Below are positions 23,428-34,514 of a stretch of 64,000 bases of DNA, in pieces. Below the pieces are notes generated by a model that was given only the letters and a program-made list of their open reading frames with translations, was not told the origin of the DNA and made no database searches. The translations under genes were made by a program, and so were the position numbers. The stretch comes from Microplitis mediator. Lineage: Eukaryota > Arthropoda > Insecta > Hymenoptera > Braconidae. Where the stretch lies: assembly GCF_029852145.1 (NCBI RefSeq), contig NC_079977.1:17059948-17123947 (forward strand), in the 5' to 3' direction. Each line of letters opens with the position of its first letter. Within the stretch, counting starts at the first letter, position 1.

Positions 23428-23696
23428 ACGAGTCTTATTGAGAAGGTTTGCATGTTTAGGTTTCCACTATATTTAAATGGTGTATTACCGTACGATGGAC
23501 GGGTGGCTCAATAAGTTATAGATCAAATTGAACGGAATTTAGTATAGTGCCGGATAGCTCAACTGGTAGAGCACTCGGCGCAATACCGAATTGGTCTGGG
23601 TTCGATTCCCAGTTCGAGCTATCTATATTTTTCTCAATTTATCTATAAATTGTCTTATTGAGAGGTTTGCATGTTTAGGTTTCCACTATATTTAAA
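23428..23696 (+). repeat. tRNA-derived repeat unit, copy 2 (tRNA-like core about 23548-23621)
   Basis: Core: TAGCTCAACTGG (A box), GAGCACTCGG and GGTTCGATTCC (B box). A flanking block (TCTTATTGAGAAGGTTTGCA then GTTTAGGTTTCCACTATATT) is present before and after the core in direct orientation, so this is about one and a quarter units of a tandem repeat. The anticodon loop lacks U33. Confidence 0.6.
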
Positions 23697-24100
23697 AAAA
23701 CAATTCTAATGTATTTTGCAATCCAGATATAATTATATCTGTTTAGATCTGGCCAGATATGATAAGACCTTTTCATGTCTAATATATTTTGCAATCCAGA
23801 TATAGTTGTATCTGTTTAGATCTGATCAGATATGACTAGATCTGTTCATGTCTGATGAATTTTTCAACCCAGATATAGTTATATCTGTTTAGATCTGATC
23901 AGATATGACTAGATCTGATCAGGTCTGATGTATTTTTCAATTCAGATATAGTTATATCTGTTTAGGTCTGATTAGATATAACTAGATCTGATTATATCTC
24001 AAATCCCATATCTAACCAGATATAAATAGATCTGATCAGATATAATGAAATCTGACCAGATATAATTATATCTGGTCAGATCTAATCCGTTTTTCCCGGG

Positions 24101-26090
24101 TATAAATTAGACTTTAAGCTGAAATAACTTTTGAACAGTTAAATTTATCAAAAAATGATAAAAAACTTCTTTTGTAGAGCGTTCAAATTCTTACAAAAAC
24201 GATCATCGTGCATAGATATCCGTTGATTGGTTTGTGAGCAAGAATTAAAAAAAAAAAAAAATTTGGCAAATCCAAAAGTGCACGACTCGTAATGCTTATT
24301 TATTATGAAATAATAAATAACAATAAAAAAAAATGGCGGGAAGTGCAAATAAATTTAAAATGTATACAATTCTCTTTCATTAAAACTTGTTATGTTTTTT
24401 TTTTTTTTTTTTCATTATATTAGTATTTTTTTATAATTATAAAATAACTTATTCAAAATATCTCGATTAATATAAAAAAAAAAATATATGTAAATAAAAA
24501 TAAAAAAATAAAAAAAAATTGAATTGAAAAAATTCAGGCCTACCAATTAGCAAAAAAAAACAGCTGTTTTAGGACGGTAATGCGCAAGCGCCCCTGGTGG
24601 AACAAATGTACGTACAATGTATAGATATATCACCATCCATGTTAATTTTACATAGATATATAGATATATAGTTATACAGCTTTTTTTATTCTTGTATTAA
24701 TTGTAATTAAACGACACTGAGTTACCTAGCCATTTGCAATAGGAGACCTACAATTATTTCAAAGAATTTTTTTAAAAAAAATTTGATTCAATTACTGCAT
24801 TTTTTCGCAAGTTATCGTGTATACGGGATTCGTACTTGACGGACAGGAAATTTTTTAAAACTATTTTTGATGTTTTTTCCGTTTTTATTCAACTAAATAA
24901 ATTTTTGAAAAGTATGGAATTAATCTCCATTAAATTTTCTTCAAAATAGTATGCAAACCATCTTAATTCCGTAAACTAACAAGGGTACAATAATTGATTA
25001 GTTACCGAAGTGAGGCAAAAAAAAATTTTTTGATCGTAAAGCACGAACGAGTCGTGCAAAATTTTTCCCGTGTTATTTAAATGGGAAATAGAAAAGAGGA
25101 TTGAGGCAAACCTTAATATTATTATTAAGAGCTCAAATTGGTACCAAAATTTTTATTTACAAGTTTACATTTAATTTTTTAAAACCATAAAACAAGATTT
25201 GTTTTATTTTTTAACACCCTAGTATATATTTAATTATCAATTAACTTTTCTTTTCAATTTTAAAATATTAAAATAACTAGACAGTCAATTTTAATAAAAA
25301 ATAAAATAAATTACGGAAAAGAACATTTGTTTAATTGTTAATATTGTTAAAAAATAATTAAGGTAAGAATTGATCCATTTAATTATTTTTTATAGGTATA
25401 AAAATTAAAATACTATTTAATTTTTTCGTTAAATAAAATATAAATATCTTTCAGCAAGAAAATAAAAAATAATTTTTTAAATTTTGAATTTCCCGAACGA
25501 GCGCGTGCGCAGCTTCGTCATGCTTCGGCCAGTTTCGGCGTCGGAACAGTTGATGTATAAAAAATAACATTGAAGTGACGCGAAAATTAATTAACATTTA
25601 AATAATTTACAAATAAGAGCTCGGAGGAACTCAAATATAGGTTCATTTTGTTCATTATTTTTTTTTTCTTTCAATTTTATTAAGGAATATATTTGCAATA
25701 AACTTTTTTGTTGGATTTTTTCGGTTTTTGTACTTTTAGCATATTTGGAATCATTATGTGAAAAAATTAGTCGGGCAGGAATGATGACAGATAAGTAACA
25801 GATTATAGCATGGGTAGTTTTAGAATGAGCCAACAGGTTGCGCTATGTCACAAGAGAACGAGTGAGAATCTTAGCACCTGAGGCGAATTCTAGGAAGGAC
25901 CCATGCCAAATATGTCACTTGTCAGACAAATATTGTACAATATTCAATACGATCCATGATTCAGCAATTCATTTTACAGAGAAAATTATCATTAATTAAT
26001 AACTCTCGGAAAGTAGTTATCAAAACATTACTAGAGGTAAAAAAATATGTGCGCGTTTAGCGCGCAAAAGCCTTCTATAGTTATAAAAAA
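24101..26090. other. Intergenic B-C, no gene seen
   Basis: Very AT-rich with poly-A/poly-T runs. No protein family recognised, and the short reading frames (24148-24348, 25591-25833) have no support. Confidence 0.5.
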
Positions 26091-26269
26091 AAAGAGAAGT
26101 TATTGATTTGGAAACAATTTAAGAGAGTCGAGATTCCATCGGATTTTAAAGGGCTCAAAAACGAATAATGATGTTTTGGAACTATGCGAGATCAAAAGTA
26201 GCTCGAGAAGTTTAAATATTTTTAAAATATCAATTTTCTTTATGCTTATCCTTGGATAATATATCAGTA

Positions 26270-26450
26270 TGCGTTAACCTCGCTAAGATCAATTATCGAT
26301 AAAGATAATTACTGTTATTTATAGATAATTATTGTAGTTTATCGCGAATAATACCAATAAATAAGGAAGTGAGTTTCAGTACTATCAAAGTATAAAATAA
26401 TTTTTTTGTGTCAATATTTCTTATCATTACTTCTGACAATAAATAAAAAA
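26270..26450 (+). promoter_or_regulatory. Promoter region of copy C with TATA box
   Basis: TATAAAA at 26391-26397, 54 bp before the start codon. AATTATCGATAAAGATAATT at about 26291-26310 carries the TATCGATA palindrome shared with the other copies. Confidence 0.5.
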
Positions 26451-29400
26451 ATGAAAACTTTAACAATAATCACAATAGTAAATTTAGAGGTAACAAAATT
26501 TTTTAATATTAAAATACATTATCTATAAATGATTTTTTCTATTTACGTGCGGATTAGATTTGTCTATTGAGTGCACAATTGAGTACTCAACTCAATCTAA
26601 ATGAGGATTGCGACCTTCAGACAGCAGCCTCTATGGGGGCAAGTGCATCTAATGAGGGAGCGAATGTAGAAGTTGAAGGACAGGCAAATTTACCTTCATG
26701 CGAATGTCTGAAGCGTCTAGATATCCAAGGCTCTGTTAGCGTTTCTACAAACGGTATAAATGCAAAGGGGGGCGTCTCTCAATCTGGTTCGGTTATTGTA
26801 AGTCAATAAATACTTGATTGTCAATTTAGCAATAAATCTCATTGTTTTGCACACTTTTATAACTATTATGCTGCACTTACCCGAAAAAAAAAAAAAAATA
26901 TCATCACGTCTAATTCTACCTAAATAGTTATCGATAATCAATCGCCGGTTTTCGCACGATATTGTTACGTATAATTTTTATGACTTCATGAAATAATGTA
27001 TGGTGTAAATATTTAGAAAAAAATCGGTCTATCGGTTGACCCTGCGGGCCAGCCCCAAATCTTCTCGCTGTTTTCGAGCTCCTTGAGCTCGAAAATATTG
27101 TTGAGAATGCATTTTCGAGCTCCTCGAGCTCGAAAATACTTTTGTATGCCGTTATTTTCGAAACAAAAAACGTTTTTTACTATGTTTTCTCCAACAATAT
27201 CCCTGAAACGGATTCACTGATTGACACGGTTGTCGTGGTAATCGACGTGATTTATTGCGTTCTAAAGCTGATCAAATTTTTAAATTGATTTACCGAGTCG
27301 TTTTTGAGAAATTTCAAAAAAACTAAAAAAAATTATTTTTTTTCAATTCTTTCGTTAACGGTTTCTCTTTAACGAATGAACCGATTTTTATTTTTTTGGT
27401 GGCATTCGACGCGGCTTCTGAAGTTTTAGAGCTGACTAGATTTTGAAGTAAATCCATTGAGCAAATTAAAAGTTATCCAAAAAAAACATTTTTGAAAAAA
27501 TATTATTCTTGAAATATCTCCGAACGCACCTCACTGATTAAGCTTAAATTTTCTCAGATGGTAGCATTTAACAAGCCGCGTCGAATGCTACCTTGACGAT
27601 CGAAATCGGTTTATCCGTTCAAAAGTTACAGCTATTTACATCCGTACGTAAGTAATTTAACTTATTATATGAGTCAAAATATATGTAAATTTTATTATAT
27701 TATACTTTATAAATTACATACATACCATCCATATATAAGAAAAATATATATCGAGCATTATATGAGATAAAATAGATAGAAAAATATAAAACATTATATA
27801 AAAAGAAATGTATTATTAAAAATATATAATCATCTATATGTAAAAAACTTATATTCGTAACTATATATTCTTGCGGCCATATATTTATCACATATCCACC
27901 ATATATATTTGTAATAATATATAGCTTCTCCATGCGGGATCTTAAACCAACAAATGTGTATTAGAGGCTCAAAAAAAATCATCGATTTTTTGGGTAATCC
28001 TAGTATATACACTGTAAAAAATTCACAGAGTGAATGCGGATTAAATCCAGAGTGAATGCGGAGTGAATGAATTTTAAATTATTCACTCCCCTCGGAGTGA
28101 AATTCACTCCACAGGGGAGTTTTCGCGAAGTAGATAATTTTTTATCAATTTAATCCCTCCGGAGTGAAATTCACTCCGGAGCGGAGTTTTGAATATATTA
28201 TTAATAAAATATAACTCCACATAATAAAATCGAAGTAAAAATTGGCGTATTACATTATTGATCAGCTGACATGCACACACATACACACATACATATTTAG
28301 GCACACACGCGCACTCGCACATACACGCACGCATACATTTGCACACACGCACACATTCGAACAAACATACACATTTGCACACACGCACAAATTTTCACTT
28401 ATGCTCACATTTGCACACACTCATACAAACACCTGCACACACCCAAACACACACATGCACGCAAACACACACTCGCACACACACACACACACATTGTTTA
28501 GCAGTTTCATATAAATTAATATAAATTTATTTAAGTATTAAAACTCTGGACCGGAGTGAATTGGGAGTGAAATAAAATCCGCGTCACTCCGAGATCACTC
28601 CGCTAAAAAAAAACTCCTAATTCACTCCGCATGCGGAGTGATTTTTTTAAAACTCCGGAACTCCGAGTGGCGGAGTGAATTCGGATTTTATTTCACTCCC
28701 AATTCACTCCGGATTTTTTACAGTGTATGTAACCATGTAACATTATATATGATCACATAAACTTTTCATTCCTGGGATATATATCTTATTTTTTCTTTCC
28801 TGTTGATGTTTTCTGTCGGTGTTGTCATGATGAGTTCTTTAAATATAGGCGGCTAATTCAAAGTTCAATTCACAGCGAATAATTTTTTTAGATCCCCGGG
28901 GTTAACTGCATGGAAACAGAGACTTCCGAAGATGGAACAGACAAAGGATATAAATATATTGTAGACATTGACCGAACTGCTTTAGTCACGCCTGCTAACA
29001 TCTATTTATACACGCATTATAATAAAGATAACGATTCATATGGTAAATATTGGGATACGATGGAGACAGGAAATGACCTTAAAATAGTAATAATTTTGTT
29101 TAAATAACTTTCTACTGTAAAAATCAACGGTATCAAAATCGACCTATTTTAATACCGTTGCGGTGTTAAAATATACAAAATGGTGTAGTGGTGTTTTTCA
29201 ACCGGTGTTATATTAGCAAATCCTGTTGCCCCCTCTATAACATTAACGTTTCAGTGTGGTCGATTATTCTTTGAAACACAATTCGACTTTTGATACTTCG
29301 AAATAAAGCTAATTTTTTCAACACTAATTAACACCGGAAGGAATTTTGACACCGATAACCTTAACACCAAGATAGCATGTTGTGACCGTTATTATAACTA

Positions 29401-29858
29401 TTTATCTGTAAACAATAGAACTTTGCCAAGATATTCGTGAATGATGATATTGTTTACGAATCAACGAATGGTGATAAAATGAAACCTGCGTGCGATCATT
29501 CATATCCTGAGGAAACTCCTGAAGCCAATATTTGGAAAATTATAAATTTGCTTGTTATGGACGGCCAAGACTGCCCAATACCAGAAGTATTTAAATGATT
29601 ATGAGCAATACTTTTTTGCGGAACATTAAAACTATAGGTAGTCAATAATTTCCATGTATTCTTTAGGGGACAAATTATACTCTTCCTATTAAGATGTCAT
29701 CAGTAGAACTTTCGTTCAATGAACCAATACCGTGCGGTAAATATTTGTTTGATCTTCTTTTAAAGTCACCGGAGGATAAACCTGTACTGAGGGTTCATCT
29801 AAAATGGAACATTGAAAAGGATTCAACTGAGTGTACAGATGAGACTCATCAACTTTAA
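26451..29858 (+). CDS. Secreted-protein paralogue C, long exon-2 form, intact five-exon gene
   Basis: Exons: 26451-26489, 26558-26797, 28892-29086, 29419-29586, 29667-29858. All are GT-AG and phase 0, giving 277 residues, the same length as B. The leader is MKTLTIITIVNLE plus ICLLSAQL. Exon 2 keeps the three Cys (EDCDLQ, PSCEC) and the STNGINAKGGVSQSG motif. Exons 3-5 carry VNCMETE, PACDHSYPE, DCPIPE, PCGKY and TECTDE. Differences from B cluster in exon 5 (for example KSPEDKPVLRVH). Intron 3 is only 332 bp, which makes it the best guide to the ancestral intron; intron 2 (2.1 kb) holds a 716-bp MITE. The role is as for B: probably a secreted ML-like lipid-binding protein, unproven. Confidence 0.78.
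27015..27640. repeat. GAGCTC module and AACGAATGAACCGATTT-type dispersed repeat
   Basis: GGGCCAGCCCCAAATCTTCTC, then GAGCTCCTTGAGCTC and repeated GAACGGATTxACTGATT-type sentences. The same grammar occurs at 33395-34188 and 52275-53310. Intron 2 of copy C; no coding. Confidence 0.6.
28010..28725. mobile_element. MITE with CACTGTAAAAAATTCAC termini, TA target duplication
   Basis: Ends CACTGTAAAAAATTCAC and its inverse, rich in GGAGTGAATT units. TA lies on both sides. Copy B has the exact empty site (ctagtatatatgtaacc, about 17747-17763). The centre is a (CA)n-type tract (28270-28494). No transposase; TA duplication fits Tc1/mariner-type mobilisation. Confidence 0.85.
28260..28494. repeat. Imperfect (AC)n microsatellite
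   Basis: CACACACAT-type tract interrupted by TTTGCACACACGCACA units, inside the 28010-28725 MITE. His/Thr reading frames here are artefacts. Confidence 0.85.
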
Positions 29859-29896
29859 TAGTTAATCATTATTGTAATGTTAACTATTCAAAATGA

Positions 29897-29902
29897 AAAT
29901 AA
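29897..29902 (+). terminator. Poly(A) signal AATAAA of copy C
   Basis: Lies 39 bp after the stop codon of C, in the same context as in B. Confidence 0.6.
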
Positions 29903-30219
29903 AACATCGTGGAAACACTAATTTTGTAATTTTTTCACACTTTAAGCGCAAGAGCACTGAGGGTGCTTTATAAACGGTTTTTTTTCGACTGTTTGATTCC
30001 TAAAAAAATACTTCTACACTGTCTTAATTATAATAAAATAGGTAAAAATGTAAACTAGCATGTAGATAATTCTTTAGGAACAATTTGAACCTCAGTCAAA
30101 TAGATTTCTTATATTATGAGTTTAATAGTATCTTATACATCAATCGGAATCGATATTGTACCTGAGTGTTGCTAACACACACACTGAAAAAAAAAACTTT
30201 TTAACTATCTGCGTGTTTG

Positions 30220-30425
30220 TACACAGAAAAAACAGATATCTTGAGTCAAGAAAATATTTTTGAAGACAAACGTTTTCGGGAACCAAGTCAAGATTTTCTT
30301 GAGCTAAGAGAATTCGTCTTGGTTGGAGAAGATTTCTACTTTATCTGAGAAAATTTAGGTCTCCAAAAAAATTTTCTTGAATCAAGAATATTTACCTTCA
30401 GTCGAGAATTTTTTTATTTTGTGTA
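30220..30425. mobile_element. MITE with TACACAGAAAAAA termini, copy 2
   Basis: Close match to 10853-11079 over its whole length: GATATCTTGAGTCAAGAAAA, CGGGAACCAAGTCAAG, TTACCTTCAGTCGAGAATTT. Shorter by small deletions. Confidence 0.75.
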
Positions 30426-30775
30426 GCCCCTCCCCCTAAGAAAACTGTTTGTTTAATGTTAGTCAAATATACTTTAACCAAGTATATTTTATTAAAATAC
30501 GTATAGAAATTCTAAAATCAAGAAAATATTACTAGTTTGGAGTATATATTTACTGCACGGAGGGAAATTAATTATTGTTTCTACTATACAAAAATTGTAG
30601 TTTTAACCATCTAAAATGTTATTAAAATTTTTCAGTGGTTATAATGTTCAGTATTACAATTGAAAATGATAACAGTTACAATTAATGATGGTAACGGTTA
30701 CTATCGAAGATGCTAATTGTAACAATAGAAGATGGTGACTCTTACCATTTAAAGTTGTAAAAATTCTTAAATAAA

Positions 30776-31055
<280 letters not shown>

Positions 31056-31408
31056 CGAAATTAATCACTTCCCCAGTTAATCAAATTACACATAGACAAG
31101 CGTCTGACTATAACGTTTATATTTTAATTTTTTATTAGCTTAGATGGTCATTATTATTTTGGCTGATGGTAACCATTACCACCAGGTTATTAAGAATTAC
31201 GATTTTTTATAATAGTAGGAATTATTTAAGATAATAACAGTTATAATTTCTGGTTATCATAAATAATTGTAAACTTTACCATATAGATGGTAAACACTAC
31301 CACTCAGATAGTTTATTCAATTTGTACCTGGAAATAGCCCATATGATCATAGACTCAATGAATAAAGATTTAAAAAAGTTCAAAATATTCAAGTAGTCTG
31401 AACTATCC

Positions 31409-31780
31409 CTGATTAAACAACTGAATTCGATCGAATTAAACAGAATTAAATTTTTAATTCTATTTAATTCAGATAAATTTTGTTAACTCGGTACCTAACT
31501 TAAAAATGAATTCTGTCTAATTCAGCAGGAAAACAAGAATTTGTCCAAATTAAAACGAATTTAAATAATTCTATTCTGATTAATTCGAAAATAATTCTCC
31601 AATTTGTGGTTCTGAATCCGAATTGAACTGAATTAAAACGAATTTGAAATTTTTAAATCGGTTTTATTCTGTTTAGTTCAAATTCAAATTTTCAATTCAG
31701 TTGAATTCTGTTTTGCAGAATTCGACAGAATATAACAGAATTAAAATTTTTAATTCGGTCGAATTCAGTTGTTCAATCAG
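31409..31780. mobile_element. GAATT-rich palindromic MITE (CTGATTRAACAACTGAATTCG termini)
   Basis: Left end CTGATTAAACAACTGAATTC and inverted right end GAATTCAGTTGTTCAATCAG. The interior is made of AATTCAGT, GAATTAAAC and AATTCTGTT units. No coding. Confidence 0.65.
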
Positions 31781-31966
31781 AGATTCGGATCTCCCGAATC
31801 TTTGAGGTGAATCTCGAATCAAATTGTTCGATTCGATTCGCCTCGCATAATTCGAAATTTCAAGTATCCGCACACCCCCAGTTTTAAGTGTTTTATTGAT
31901 TACAAATAAACAAACAGGGTTTCAGTAGTAAGTTTCAAAAAGGTTCTTGAGATAAAAAATACTAGT

Positions 31967-32230
31967 GTTTGCCCACCTTATGGGAAATATCTTCATCATT
32001 TTCTATAGACTCCTACGGATTTCTATGGATTCCAAAATTTTCCAATATTTTTATCGATTCTAATGAATTTTTTCTAAAAACTCCTATGGGGTCCCATTCA
32101 TTAAAAAGTCCATATAAATTTGTGGTCTTTGTCCACCTTATGGAAAATATCTTCATGGATTTCTATAAACTCCTATGGATTTCTATGGATCCCTAAGAGT
32201 TTCGATATGTTCTTATGGATTCCAATGGAT
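31967..32230. repeat. Direct repeat of about 163 bp (CCACCTTATGGGAAATATCTTCAT)
   Basis: Two units start near 31970 and 32133, each followed by many TCCTATGGATTTCTATGGAT words. The reading frame 31969-32196 is a product of the repeat. Confidence 0.6.
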
Positions 32231-32239
32231 TTTTCCTAA

Positions 32240-33390
32240 AAGCTCTGATCGAGTCTCATCTGGCTTATCTGATAGTCTTAGTGCTTATTGATTTCCCCCA
32301 CCGTTTATATTTTTGTAGTCATATATTATAGGTACTATTTTTCATTATGCTTCAAGATATTAATTTTAAAAATATTGACGTAAATAAATGCGTGGCATAG
32401 AACGTGTATTGTGGGTGATCACGTATGAGGTACATTAGCTGAGTTGCAAAACCGAATAGAAAGATAATATTTATATATATATATATATATTTATATTTCC
32501 AGAAAGTATTGAGACAGTCATGCAGATACCACAAAGTTTTCTCGTAAATCCTCTCTGATGGTAGAATAATATCAAGGATAACACAACAGTAGTTACATTC
32601 CACAGGCGCATACACCCATATACACACACTGTACTATCTATTTACATACATACTTTCATATGCGGACCGTAGAATATCGTATCAAACCTTGTATTACGTG
32701 CACTTTTACGCTCTTTCACGTGTACTTGTATTTTATCTCACGTCCTTTGTAACAAATGTTGATTCTTTTCATGTTTTTTGAAAACTATTATTTTCCTTTT
32801 ATGCATACATTTTCCACGTCTTTTTGAATTATCATTGCCGCAAATTACAATCAAAAATACTGAGTTAATCAAAAGAAAATAATAATAATAACAATAATAA
32901 AAAGTTTGTGGTGGAAGTAAATCAAATAAGGGTTCAGAAAAAAGGAAACAAAGTAAGTTCTGTGAATATTCCTGATGGTTAAATGTTACTAGCTCTTTGC
33001 ACAGTAGATGCATAATGCAGTAGACTGATGACTGACAATGCCATCTTCTCTCTTTACTGTTATATATACATTTCTACTGTATGTTGACTCAATTTCAGTA
33101 TTTTAATGAATGCATTTATCACCATGGTGTTTAAATTGCATCCACTAGTTTTACATCCTCTCCGTTTCTTATTATTCTTTGTCTTTCATTTCACCCTTTG
33201 TTCGCAATTTTGTACATTTATATAAAAGATGAATGCTTATTTTACAATCTTCGTCTGTGTATTCACGTTTTGTTAGAGCGCATAGCGGGGGCTCTATATC
33301 TATTTAAGCCTGTAAAAATACGGTTTCGCTGAAAATGTCCAGATATATGTCTGTAGACAACTTCATATATTGCGTTTTTAACGAGTTGCA
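32240..33390. other. No gene seen
   Basis: AT-rich unique-looking sequence with a short (TA)n at 32472-32490. The two minus-strand frames of 91 codons (32352-32627, 32738-33013) have no recognisable motif. Confidence 0.4.
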
Positions 33391-33394
33391 ATAA

Positions 33395-34188
33395 AAAAAA
33401 ATCTGTCTATCGGTTGACCCTGCGGGCCAGCCCCAAAACTTCCCGCTGTTTTCGAGCTCCTCGAGCTCGAAAACATTGTTGTGGATACATTTTCGAGCTC
33501 TTCGAGCTTGAAAATACATTAGTGTGCCATTGTTTTAAAAAAAAACCGATTTTAGCATTTCTTTCTCCCACGATATCTCAGGAATGAATTGACCGATTTT
33601 AAGGGTTGCGGCGGCAATCGGCGTATTTTATTGAATTCTAGAGCTGATAAAATTTTGAAATTGTTTGGTTCAGTTGTTTTGAAGATATTCGCAAAAAATT
33701 GTTTTTTACCATTTCTTTCTCCCGCGATAACTCTCGAACGAATTATCTGATTTTGATGATTGAGGCGGCAATCGACGTGTTTTATTGAGTTCTAGAGCTG
33801 ATTAGATTTTGAAGCTGATCGTATAAGTCGTTTCTGAGAAATCAATAAAAAACTAAAATAAAAAAAAATTTTTAATTCTTATTCTTTGTATAACTTGTAA
33901 ACTACATGACCGATTTACCCCAAAATCTAATCAAGACTAAGTTTTGGTGAGCTCTTTCGATCGCCACCAAGTACGTTCAAATCGGTTCATCCGTTCCAAA
34001 GATATCGTCGGACAAAAAAAAGTTCACACACACACACACACACACGGACGTCCACCCGGGAATAGTCAGGATAGCTTCCTAGGACCTCGAAACGTCGACA
34101 TCTGATGAAAACTCGATTTTCGAAAATCGGACCGAAACCAATAACTTCCCTTTTTTGAAAATTTGCAATTTTCTTAGCGGGAAGTTAA
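33395..34188. repeat. Full arrangement of the dispersed GAGCTC / CTAGGACCTCRAAACG repeat
   Basis: In order: ATCTGTCTATCGGTTGACCC, GGGCCAGCCCCAAAACTTCCC, alternating TTTTCGAGCTC words, three sentences of the type TTTCTCCCGCGATA...CGAACGAATT, a (CA)n run, GGAATAGTCAGGATAGCTTCC, then GACCGAAACCAATAACTTCCC, and a terminal AGCGGGAAGTTAAT. The start and end share AACTTCCCGCT in inverted orientation. Partial copies occur at 5727, 7560, 10150, 11465, 16830, 27015, 40660, 52275 and 59370. Confidence 0.65.
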
Positions 34189-34514
34189 TAATCCGAGTAT
34201 AATTATGGTAAGGTCATAGATATCTTTGGTTCGAAAGTATTGTTGGGAAAAATTAGCGTGTTAATACTTTTCATAATGTATAGGTTTAAATTCTGGCTCC
34301 GAATAAGCCAAGTCATAATCATTTAACCCATGGAATTTAAATAACAGTTGGTATTTTGAAGAGCACACTTGTTATTAGAGTGAACAATTGAATCATGTAG
34401 AGAACAGTAGAATTAAAAGGACTTACTAATATTTGTTTCGAATCTATTCGCTGGGAGCGTAAGGCATAGTGGGGGACATAAAACTGATGTCAGCGCGCAC
34501 TGCGGACAATACAG

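Larger units (their letters stand above)
22393..24100. mobile_element. MITE with CCCGGGAAAAGCGGATTAGATCT termini, copy 2 (1.7 kb)
   Basis: The same termini as 19978-21450, in full inverted form, with TA at 22391-22392 and 24101-24102. Outer arrays are GATC-palindrome units. The centre differs from copy 1: it holds four direct repeats (22820-23420) and a tRNA-like unit (23428-23696). No transposase is visible. Confidence 0.8.

Noticed and set aside
19978..24100. Regularly spaced GATC-palindrome repeats that could suggest a CRISPR array
   Set aside because: Units are palindromic, contiguous and of uneven length with no unique spacers, in a eukaryotic MITE context.
28104..28524. His/Thr-rich frames near 28.1-28.5 kb
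   Set aside because: Products of the (AC)n tract inside a MITE.
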